Assembly (NCBI GenBank): GCA_023230525.1
Contig: JALNXE010000008.1
Span: 10,310-74,309, forward strand
Source: Desulfobulbaceae bacterium
GTDB taxonomy: Bacteria > Desulfobacterota > Desulfobulbia > Desulfobulbales > SURF-16
DNA length: 64,000 bases
Direction: 5' to 3'
A program made the translations under genes and the position numbers. Shown here piece by piece: positions 43,834 through 51,087 of this stretch. The notes beneath the pieces were generated by a model, which searched no databases, was not told the origin of the DNA, and saw only the letters and a list, made by a program, of their open reading frames with translations. Position 1 is the first letter of the stretch. Every line of letters begins with the position of its first letter.

Positions 43834-44943
43834 ATGGAGCAAAAGACAATCTATGTTACGAAGCCATATCTTCCTCCACTGGAAGAATTCCTGCCCTACC
43901 TTGAGCAGATATGGAATAACCGAGTACTTACTAACTGCGGCCCGTTTCATCAGCAATTTGAACAAGCACTGTGTGAGCACCTTGGTGTCCAGCATATATC
44001 TTTGTTCACAAATGGAACGATTGCCTTGGTAACTGCTTTGCAGTCGCTTCGGATCACCGGGGAGGTGATTACCATACCCTATTCATTCGTGGCCACTTCG
44101 CATGCGCTGTTGTGGAATGGGATCAAGCCCGTCTTTGTCGACATTGATTCTAAAACGCTAAACATGGACCCCGCAAAGATTGAGGCAGCTATCACGCCGA
44201 AGACAACGGCAATTTTGCCGGTTCATTGCTATGGCCATCCGTGTGATGTCGAGGCTATTCAGGAGATCGCTGATATCTATAACCTTAAGGTTATTTACGA
44301 CGCAGCCCATGCCTTTGGGGTGCAATGTCACGGTGGCAGTGTGCTGAATCATGGCGATTTGTCGGTATTGAGTTTCCACGCTACAAAGGTTTTCAACACC
44401 TTCGAGGGCGGAGCCATCGTATGTCCGGACGCCAAAACCAAGGTACGCATCGACCAGTTGAAGAACTTCGGCCATGTCGGCGAAGTCAATGTGGTTGCGA
44501 CGGGTATCAACGGCAAGATGAGCGAATTCAATGCGGCGCTGGGGTTGTTGCAGCTTAAGCATATTGACAAGGCCTTGTCGCGCCGGAAAGAAATTGATTT
44601 GGCTTACCGTAAACTCTTAAAAGAGATCAAAGGGATTCATTGTTTGGGAGACTCTGGTGAGGAGATCGCAAACTACGCCTACTTCCCCATCTTGGTGGGA
44701 GACGATTATCCTATCGGGCGTGACGAGCTCTGCCAGGCTCTTAAAGATCGGGGTATTCATCCTCGGCGGTATTTTTACCCGCTGATTTCTGAATTCCCCA
44801 TGTACCGCGGGCTGCCTTCCGCCCACTGCGACAACCTGCCACTGGCGACCGAGGCAGCGAGGCAAGTGCTGTGTCTGCCGATCTATCCAGACCTGGAACT
44901 GTCGGTGGTTGAAGAAGTCTGCCGTTTCATCGCTGAGCAATGA
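43834..44943 (+). CDS. DegT/DnrJ/EryC1/StrS sugar aminotransferase
   Basis: PLP-dependent aminotransferase of 369 residues acting on a keto NDP-sugar. The family motifs are present: FTNGTIALVTALQSL, YSFVATSHALLWNGIKPVF, the PLP-pyridine Asp in YDAAHAFG (about Asp156), and the Schiff-base Lys in SFHATKVFNTFEGGAI (about Lys185). This FHATKVFNT-x-EGG form is typical of VioA/FdtB-type enzymes making 4-amino-4,6-dideoxy or 3-amino sugars. No 4,6-dehydratase or nucleotidyltransferase is in the window, so the keto-sugar must come from elsewhere. Next to a WbqC-like gene and a GNAT acetyltransferase, the product is likely an N-acylated amino sugar. GGAG lies about seven bases before the ATG. Confidence 0.9.
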   Translation: MEQKTIYVTKPYLPPLEEFLPYLEQIWNNRVLTNCGPFHQQFEQALCEHLGVQHISLFTNGTIALVTALQSLRITGEVITIPYSFVATSHALLWNGIKPVFVDIDSKTLNMDPAKIEAAITPKTTAILPVHCYGHPCDVEAIQEIADIYNLKVIYDAAHAFGVQCHGGSVLNHGDLSVLSFHATKVFNTFEGGAIVCPDAKTKVRIDQLKNFGHVGEVNVVATGINGKMSEFNAALGLLQLKHIDKALSRRKEIDLAYRKLLKEIKGIHCLGDSGEEIANYAYFPILVGDDYPIGRDELCQALKDRGIHPRRYFYPLISEFPMYRGLPSAHCDNLPLATEAARQVLCLPIYPDLELSVVEEVCRFIAEQ

Positions 44944-44986
44944 CCGTGGAATGCAAGCAGACCGATGGATTCAGCGGAGGCTCAAA

Positions 44987-45685
44987 ATGAGGCTGGCCAT
45001 AATGCAGCCTTACTTCCTGCCCTATATCGGCTATTACCAGCTCATAGCGGCGGTGGATGTTTTCGTGGTTTACGACAACATCAAATACACCAAGAAGGGT
45101 TGGATTAACCGCAATCGCATGTTGTTGAACGGAACGGACGCGACTTTCTCTCTACCGTTGAAGAAGGATTCGGATTCCCTCAATGTAGTAGAACGGGAGC
45201 TGGCCGCTGATTTTAATCGCGATAAACTGCTCAGCCAATTTAAGGGCGCGTATGGCCGTGCTCCGTATTTTGCAAAGACCTTCCCGTTGGTCGAGCAGAT
45301 CGTTCGTCATGAAGATAAGAATCTTTTCCGGTTTATTTACCATTCCATTCTGAGTGTTTGCGGGTATCTCGGTATAGAAAAGGAGATCAGGATCTCTTCA
45401 AACATCGCCTGCGATCACGAGCTGAAGGGGCAGGACAAGGTGCTGGCCATGTGTCAGGCGATGGATGCGGACACCTATGTCAACGCCATAGGCGGCATGG
45501 AGCTTTACTCGAAGGACGAGTTCAGGGTGCGTGGCATCGAACTAAAGTTTATCAAATCGAAGCTGTGCGCATACGAGCAATTCGGTAACGAATTCGTGCC
45601 TTGGCTTTCAATTGTCGACGTGATGATGTTCAATCCTATCGAGACGATCCGTGATTTGATCTCGAACAGATATGAGTTAATCTGA
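44987..45685 (+). CDS. WbqC-like family protein
   Basis: A 232-residue cytoplasmic protein of the WbqC-like family, found in many O-antigen and capsule loci. The N-terminal signature is LAIMQPYFLPYIGYYQLI (residues 3-20), followed by DVFVVYDNIKYTKKGWINRN and YVNAIGGMELYSKDEF, both conserved in the family. ATG 44987 is preferred because the family starts right there; the open frame upstream overlaps the aminotransferase end. WbqC members are suspected to N-acylate amino sugars, often beside an aminotransferase as here; that activity is inference for this gene. It ends three bases before the next gene. Confidence 0.88.
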   Translation: MRLAIMQPYFLPYIGYYQLIAAVDVFVVYDNIKYTKKGWINRNRMLLNGTDATFSLPLKKDSDSLNVVERELAADFNRDKLLSQFKGAYGRAPYFAKTFPLVEQIVRHEDKNLFRFIYHSILSVCGYLGIEKEIRISSNIACDHELKGQDKVLAMCQAMDADTYVNAIGGMELYSKDEFRVRGIELKFIKSKLCAYEQFGNEFVPWLSIVDVMMFNPIETIRDLISNRYELI

Positions 45686-45688
45686 ACC

Positions 45689-46651
45689 ATGTTTCATTGG
45701 AAAAAATTAGGTAAAATATTCACCCCGCAAGAAGTGACAGGACGTCCTTGGTTGAAGGAATTCGCTCAGGCCCCGGCCACTTTGCTCCTTGACGATGTAG
45801 TGCGCGTATATTTTTCCTGCCGTCCCCCTGCGGATGCGAACGGGCAATATGTGAGCTATTCCGCTTACGTCGATCTGAATCGTGCCGATCTGTTCAAGGT
45901 ATGCCATGTCGCCGAACAACCCATCCTCAGCCTGGGGGGGCTAGGCGAGTTTGACGAGTTCGGCATCTATCCCGTGTCGGTGATCCGCGACCGTGGGAAA
46001 GTGCTCGCCTATTATGCTGGCTGGACGCGCTGCGAATCGGTCCCCTTTAACGTCGCCATTGGCTGTGCGGTGAGCAGCGACGAAGGCAAGACCTTCAGCA
46101 AATTGGGCAGCGGTCCAGTGTTGAGCTATTCACCAGACGAACCTTTTGTGTTGAGCGGCCCGAAGGTGCGGCATTATAACGGCCTATGGTATCTCTTTTA
46201 CATTGCCGGACGCAAATGGAAACTGGTCGATGGTCGTGCAGAACCGGTGTATAAGATTCGCATGGCGACCTCACCGGATGGTATCCATTGGAATAAGATT
46301 AACAAGGATTTGATCCCGAGCCGCATTGAGGAAGACGAGGCCCAGGCCAGCCCGGACGTGTACTACACCAACGGCAAATATCATATGTTTTTCTGCTACC
46401 GTTACAGCAGCCATTATCGCTGCATGCAGAACGGTTATCGCATTGGGTACGCCTCCAGCAACAATCTGATCGACTGGGTGCGGGACGACAGCAAGGCGGG
46501 CATCGACGTGTCGGAACAAGGCTGGGATGCCGAAATGATCAGTTACCCGCATGTATTCGAACTGGATGGCAAGACCTATCTTGCTTACCTCGGCGACCAG
46601 GTCGGCCGCTATGGTTTCGGGTTGGCAGTACTCGAAGGTAATTTGGAGTAG
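45689..46651 (+). CDS. Beta-propeller glycosidase-like protein, copy 1
   Basis: A 320-residue protein with the five-bladed propeller pattern of GH32/43/62/68/130-type glycosidases. Blade motifs repeat as VVRVYFSCR, KVLAYYAGW, YNGLWYLFYIAG, NGKYHMFFCYRYS and DGKTYLAYLGD, each with aromatic residues near a central acidic pocket (EFDEFGIYPV, EEDEAQASPDV). It belongs to a clade common in O-antigen loci with WbqC and amino-sugar genes. No signal peptide, so a cytosolic place is expected; whether it hydrolyses or only binds a sugar intermediate is unknown. It is 32-45 percent similar by eye to the next gene, a tandem paralogue. Confidence 0.75.
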   Translation: MFHWKKLGKIFTPQEVTGRPWLKEFAQAPATLLLDDVVRVYFSCRPPADANGQYVSYSAYVDLNRADLFKVCHVAEQPILSLGGLGEFDEFGIYPVSVIRDRGKVLAYYAGWTRCESVPFNVAIGCAVSSDEGKTFSKLGSGPVLSYSPDEPFVLSGPKVRHYNGLWYLFYIAGRKWKLVDGRAEPVYKIRMATSPDGIHWNKINKDLIPSRIEEDEAQASPDVYYTNGKYHMFFCYRYSSHYRCMQNGYRIGYASSNNLIDWVRDDSKAGIDVSEQGWDAEMISYPHVFELDGKTYLAYLGDQVGRYGFGLAVLEGNLE

Positions 46652-46654
46652 CCA

Positions 46655-47611
46655 ATGAAGTGGCAAAAACTCGGCAAGATATTTGACCCCACGCAGCACT
46701 CGCTGCCAAACGGCTGTGTGCAGTTTGCCCAGTCACCGCAAACCCTGGTTTTCGACGATTTTGTGCGCATCTACTTCTCTACGCGAGCATTGGACAGCAA
46801 GGGCAAATTCCTGAGCCATATCGCCTTCTGCGATATGCACAAGAACCTGCTCGATATCATTCGTGTGTCCGACCGAACGGTGATCCCACCCGGCGGTCTC
46901 GGTTGTTTCGATGAGCACGGCATCTTCCCAATGAATGTGCTGCGTCACGGGGATGCGGTGTACGGCTATACCTGCGGCTGGAATAGACGTGTGTCGGTGT
47001 CAGTGGATACAGCCATTGGCCTCGCCATCAGCCGCGACGATGGCCTTACCTTCCAGCGCATCGGCGATGGGCCGGTGCTGGCCGCTTCATTGCATGAACC
47101 TTTTCTGATTGGCGATAGTTTCGTTAAAGTTATCGGCGGTGTATTTCACATGTGGTATATCTTCGGCACCTGCTGGAAAAAATTTACGCCTGATGCCGCT
47201 CCCGACCGTACTTACAAGATCGGCCATGCGACTTCCAACGATGGCATTAACTGGATCAAGGAAGAGTCGCGGCAGATCATTCCGGATAGGCTTGGAAGAG
47301 ATGAAAGTCAGGCGCTGCCGACGGTGATCGAGATCGGAGGGCGATATCACATGTTTTTCTGCTATCGGCATACATTTGATTTTCGTACAAATAAGGAAAG
47401 GGGTTACCAAATTGGCCATGTCTGGTCGGAAGATCTGCTGAATTGGACGCGAGACGATAATCATCCACGGCTCGAAGGCACGCCGGGAGAATGGGACAGT
47501 GACATGCAGTGCTACCCCCATGTGTTTGAGTGCGACAATAATATCTATCTCCTTTACAATGGCAACGAGTTCGGGCGTTACGGCTTCGGTCTGGCAAAAC
47601 TTGAAACATGA
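46655..47611 (+). CDS. Beta-propeller glycosidase-like protein, copy 2
   Basis: A 318-residue tandem paralogue of the gene before it, three bases downstream. Shared positions include the start W-x-K-L-G-K-I-F, FVRIYFSTR against VVRVYFSCR, CFDEHGIFPM against EFDEFGIYPV, GRDESQALPTV against EEDEAQASPDV, YHMFFCYR in both, and the ending NGNEFGRYGFGLAKLE against GDQVGRYGFGLAVLE. The acidic residues of the presumed active site (D/E in F-D-E and in R-D-E-S-Q) are kept in both, so both may be active. No export signal. The stop overlaps the following gene (ATGA). The pair could act on two related intermediates of the amino-sugar branch. Confidence 0.75.
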   Translation: MKWQKLGKIFDPTQHSLPNGCVQFAQSPQTLVFDDFVRIYFSTRALDSKGKFLSHIAFCDMHKNLLDIIRVSDRTVIPPGGLGCFDEHGIFPMNVLRHGDAVYGYTCGWNRRVSVSVDTAIGLAISRDDGLTFQRIGDGPVLAASLHEPFLIGDSFVKVIGGVFHMWYIFGTCWKKFTPDAAPDRTYKIGHATSNDGINWIKEESRQIIPDRLGRDESQALPTVIEIGGRYHMFFCYRHTFDFRTNKERGYQIGHVWSEDLLNWTRDDNHPRLEGTPGEWDSDMQCYPHVFECDNNIYLLYNGNEFGRYGFGLAKLET

Positions 47612-48819
47612 ATGGCGTAATCTTCGAACTTCATATCAACCAGGCAAGTGCGGCCAAGATCGAAGATCATTTGGGGGCTTGTAATGATGTTTTCATCCCA
47701 CCCTTAAGTGGGCGAGTCGGCATTGACGACTATGCTCGTAAAATCATCGATAAGGCGGTGCGCTTCGAAGCTTGGTCGGGCGAAGTGCTGATCGGGCTCG
47801 TGGCTGCATATTGCAATGACATTGATGGCCGCGCTGCTTTTATCACTAGCGTCAGCGTTCTGCCGGAATGGCAGGGCATGGGTCTCGCTTCGCAACTCGT
47901 CAAGCGTTGCATTAGTTATGCAAGCAAGCTTGGTTTTACGCGCATAGAACTGGAAGTAGATCGACGTAATGCCGCTGCAACGAGTCTGTATGAAAAACAC
48001 GGTTTCTCCGCCGACAGGGTAAGCGGCCAGTCGGTTACCATGTATTTGGCAATCGGAAAGGAAACGCAGATGACCACGCTTCGCGATTACAATGTTGAGA
48101 TTAAGGATGCCACAGATCACCAATATGCCTATAACTTCGACTTCGACGTGATGCACCCCTACATGATTCGCTCGTTCGAGCCGTTCTTCAGGAATGGCAG
48201 CCTCCTCGAACTTGGCAGCTTTAAGGGAGACTTCACCAGGCGCCTCCTCGACCACTTCGATGATGTCACCTGCGTGGAAGCCTCCGACGTGGCAATCGAG
48301 GAAGCGAAGCGCAAACTCGGCGACGCGGTTAAGTTTATCCATACCCTCTTTGAAACCGTGAATTTGTCCAGGCGTTACGACAATATCGTGTTGACCCATG
48401 TGCTGGAACATCTCGACGATCCAGTGCAGGTGCTGAAACGCATCAATGAGGAATGGCTGGCCGATAGCGGGCGTTTCTTCCTTGTATGTCCGAATGCCAA
48501 CGCCCCGTCACGGCAGATCGCGGTCAAGATGGGGTTGATTTCGCATAACGCCGAGGTCACCCCCGCCGAAGCGGAACATGGGCACCGCCGCACCTATTCT
48601 TTGGATACCTTGGAGCGCGATGCGGTGGCGGCCGGGCTCAAAGTGGTGCATCGCTCTGGAATATTCTTCAAAGCACTGGCCAACTTTCAGTGGGACCGGC
48701 TGTTGCAGACCGATATCGTTTCGCGGGAATATTTGGAAGGATGCTACAAGCTCGGACAGCTTTATCCCGATCTATGTTCAAGCATCTTCCTGATGTGTGA
48801 ACGAGGCGATAAAAAATGA
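47608..48819 (+). CDS. GNAT acetyltransferase-SAM methyltransferase fusion
   Basis: A 403-residue fusion. Residues 1-150 are a GNAT N-acetyltransferase: ITSVSVLPEWQGMGLASQLV contains the acetyl-CoA pyrophosphate loop Q-x-x-G-x-A, followed by ELEVDRRNAAATSLYEKHGF. Residues about 160-403 are a class I SAM methyltransferase with LLELGSFKGDFTRRL, CVEASDVAIEEAK and LTHVLEHLDDPV. It probably acetylates the amino group made by the upstream aminotransferase and methylates the same or a nearby residue; single-protein coupling is inference. Start ATG overlaps the preceding stop, and its stop overlaps the start of the glycosyltransferase gene after it. Confidence 0.88.
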   Translation: MNGVIFELHINQASAAKIEDHLGACNDVFIPPLSGRVGIDDYARKIIDKAVRFEAWSGEVLIGLVAAYCNDIDGRAAFITSVSVLPEWQGMGLASQLVKRCISYASKLGFTRIELEVDRRNAAATSLYEKHGFSADRVSGQSVTMYLAIGKETQMTTLRDYNVEIKDATDHQYAYNFDFDVMHPYMIRSFEPFFRNGSLLELGSFKGDFTRRLLDHFDDVTCVEASDVAIEEAKRKLGDAVKFIHTLFETVNLSRRYDNIVLTHVLEHLDDPVQVLKRINEEWLADSGRFFLVCPNANAPSRQIAVKMGLISHNAEVTPAEAEHGHRRTYSLDTLERDAVAAGLKVVHRSGIFFKALANFQWDRLLQTDIVSREYLEGCYKLGQLYPDLCSSIFLMCERGDKK

Positions 48820-49736
48820 AAGTATCATTTGTTATCGCCGTTTATCACAATGAGGGAGCACTCTCCAAAACGCACGAAAAGATCCGGTCTGTTTTTTTAA
48901 GTGAGCTCGCCCAGCACGATTACGAAATCATTTTTGTGGATGATGGATCGAAGGATGGCTCTTTGGCGGAGATACTATACCTGCGGGAGAAAGACAACCG
49001 AGTCAAGGTGATTACTTTTACTCGAAATTTCGGGCAAATGGCGGCCATGCTGGCCGGATTCAAGGAGGCCACGGGGGATGCGATTATCAACATTTCGGCG
49101 GATATGCAAGATCCGGTGGAGTTGATTCCTCTTATGGTGGAAAAGTGGCAAACAGGTTCCGAAATCGTAATTTGCTTCCGGACGGATCGCTCGGATACGT
49201 TGACGGCAAAACTGTTCTCGCGCGTTGCCTACGGGGTGTTGCGTATGTCGCATCCGCAAATACCGCCTGGCGGTTTCGATTTTGTTTTGATGGATCGAAA
49301 GGTTATGGACGCTTTCAATGCAATCGATGTGCGACACCGTTATTTTCAGGGCGATTTGTTATGGACTGGATACCGCACCAGTTTCATCCCGTATGTCCGT
49401 CAGAAGAGAACGATTGGGAAATCTCAATACAACTTTGGGAAGAAGCTCAAAAACTTTCTGGATGCGGTGCTGGATGCCTCCTATCTGCCAATCAGGTTTA
49501 TTTCCCTTATTGGTATCATCACTTCAGCCCTGGGAATGCTGTATAGCGCCACGATCGTCATTAGCTGGCTGCGCGGCGAGACGCCGTTCCAGGGTTGGGC
49601 GCCGCTTATGATTGTAATCCTGTTGGTGGGGGGGCTGATCATGGTGATGCTTGGCGTGATCGGAGAGTATGTCTGGCGTATCAATGAAGAGGTGCGGAAG
49701 AGGCCAAATTATGTTGTCAGAGATAAATATTTATGA
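48816..49736 (+). CDS. GT2 polyprenyl-phosphate glycosyltransferase (GtrB/DPMS-like)
   Basis: A 306-residue inner-membrane glycosyltransferase of family 2. The GT-A domain (1-225) has VSFVIAVYHNEGAL, IIFVDDGSKDGSL, the NFGQMAAMLAGF block and the metal-binding acidic motif ISADMQDPVELI. Two C-terminal TM spans follow (about 230-252 and 262-288). This is the layout of dolichol/undecaprenyl-phosphate sugar synthases such as GtrB and ArnC, which load one sugar onto undecaprenyl phosphate on the cytoplasmic face. A GtrA-like flippase and a large GT-C enzyme lie just downstream, so the three likely form a side-branch glycosylation unit. Overlaps both neighbours by 4 bp. Confidence 0.9.
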   Translation: MKVSFVIAVYHNEGALSKTHEKIRSVFLSELAQHDYEIIFVDDGSKDGSLAEILYLREKDNRVKVITFTRNFGQMAAMLAGFKEATGDAIINISADMQDPVELIPLMVEKWQTGSEIVICFRTDRSDTLTAKLFSRVAYGVLRMSHPQIPPGGFDFVLMDRKVMDAFNAIDVRHRYFQGDLLWTGYRTSFIPYVRQKRTIGKSQYNFGKKLKNFLDAVLDASYLPIRFISLIGIITSALGMLYSATIVISWLRGETPFQGWAPLMIVILLVGGLIMVMLGVIGEYVWRINEEVRKRPNYVVRDKYL

Positions 49737-50566
49737 ACGACAACCTGCAATACACGGTGGTCGAGGGCATTAAGTGTTTTAGCCCTGAAGTGGCCAGCAC
49801 CTATACGGATTATCCGGATAGCGGTTTCGATTTGACGGACAAGAACGCCGAGAGCAGCTTTTGGGTGAGTTCCAGAAACCGTTTATTCAAAAGCATGATT
49901 CAACGGTATCTGTTGCCTACAAGGAAGACGAAATTTCTGGAAATAGGTTGCGGCACAGGCGATTTTATCCGGCAAATTGTTGAGAACAAAAGGTTAGAGA
50001 TAACGGGATCGGAGATTTATCTGAAAGGACTCCAGTACGCCAAGAAGAATCTGCCCAATGTCGACTTCATACAACTTGATGTCACTCAAGGGAGTATTGG
50101 TGAGCAGTTTGATATGATTGCTGCGTTTGATGTCATTGAGCACATTGAGAATGATGCGGCTGCGTTAGAAAATATTTACCAGATGCTCAGCAAGGATGGC
50201 GTTTTGCTTATAAGTGTTCCTCAACATAATTTTCTGTGGAGCAGGCTTGATGAAATTGTGAAGCACAAGCGCAGATATTCTAGGCGGGAGCTAGAGGCCA
50301 AGCTTGAAAAAAAAGGTTTTGAGATCAACTATGCAACCTCGTTTCTTTTCACCCTGTTTCCGTTGATGTTAGTTCGCAGATTATTGGACAAAGGGGACGA
50401 TCGTTCCCATTCTTCAGAGGCAGCGCTTGAAAAGCGGGTCAAGTTTCCCTGGGTAGTAAATTGTGCATTTGATCAATTCATGCGCATCGATGAGATGCTT
50501 ATCAATCGCGGTTTTTCACTTCCTTTCGGCGGGACGCTTCTGATAGCGGCTCGAAAACGTTTATAG
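49733..50566 (+). CDS. Class I SAM methyltransferase
   Basis: A 277-residue methyltransferase with motif I FLEIGCGTGDFIRQ, acidic SEIYLKGL after strand 2, and IAAFDVIEHIENDAAAL, followed by LLISVPQHNFLWS and the HKRRYSRRE segment often seen in methyltransferases of glycosyltransferase operons. C-terminal hydrophobic stretch FLFTLFPLMLVRRLL may associate with the membrane. It is inserted between the GtrB-like and GtrA-like genes and overlaps the former by 4 bp. The acceptor is probably a lipid-linked or polymer sugar; unknown. Confidence 0.85.
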   Translation: MNDNLQYTVVEGIKCFSPEVASTYTDYPDSGFDLTDKNAESSFWVSSRNRLFKSMIQRYLLPTRKTKFLEIGCGTGDFIRQIVENKRLEITGSEIYLKGLQYAKKNLPNVDFIQLDVTQGSIGEQFDMIAAFDVIEHIENDAAALENIYQMLSKDGVLLISVPQHNFLWSRLDEIVKHKRRYSRRELEAKLEKKGFEINYATSFLFTLFPLMLVRRLLDKGDDRSHSSEAALEKRVKFPWVVNCAFDQFMRIDEMLINRGFSLPFGGTLLIAARKRL

Positions 50567-50604
50567 ACATCGCTCGGCCTAGCCGCAGGTTGCGTTTACA
50601 AAAA

Positions 50605-51030
50605 ATGCATAAATTTAAAATCGAAGTAACCAAGTTCACAGTCGTTGGTGCGGCTAATTTTGTGCTGACGTTCCTCGTGTTCACCACTATGCTTAAGGTG
50701 ATGGGAGTGAATTACCAGCTCTCATTAACTACTGCGTGGTTGGTTGGCATGTTATTTTCTTACATTTTGAATTTCAGTTGGGTGTTTAAGCCAGAGGCGA
50801 AAATTCAGTTTAGGTCTCGTTTCATTAAATTCTTTCTGTCCGGATTATTATCAGTAGTACTGAACTTGTTAGCACTTAGTTTTATCGTCGAGAGTACGGG
50901 CATTGATCCGTTTTACACGCAGATTGCATTAATGCCGGGTGTTGTTGGTTTCAATTTCGCTACGGCAAAATTCTGGTCATTAAAACCCATCAATTCGACA
51001 GTTGCGGAACCCACTAATTCCCAAAGTTAA
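50605..51030 (+). CDS. GtrA-like membrane flippase
   Basis: A 141-residue protein with four TM segments of the GtrA/DPMS3 family. Conserved pattern: KFTVVGAANFVLTFLVF at the N-terminus, then LLFSYILNFSWVFK-like (MLFSYILNFSWVFK) in TM3 and KFFLSGLLSVVLN, ending in VGFNFATAKFWSL. GtrA proteins are thought to flip undecaprenyl-phosphate-linked sugars to the periplasm. Start ATG 50605; a TTG five codons earlier is possible. It lies between the GT2/methyltransferase genes and the GT-C gene, completing a Gtr-like set. Composition is AT-rich. Confidence 0.88.
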   Translation: MHKFKIEVTKFTVVGAANFVLTFLVFTTMLKVMGVNYQLSLTTAWLVGMLFSYILNFSWVFKPEAKIQFRSRFIKFFLSGLLSVVLNLLALSFIVESTGIDPFYTQIALMPGVVGFNFATAKFWSLKPINSTVAEPTNSQS

Positions 51031-51087
51031 AAATCATTTTTTGATTGCCTAAAATAAAAGATAGTGGACAGAAATTTCCAAACAATA

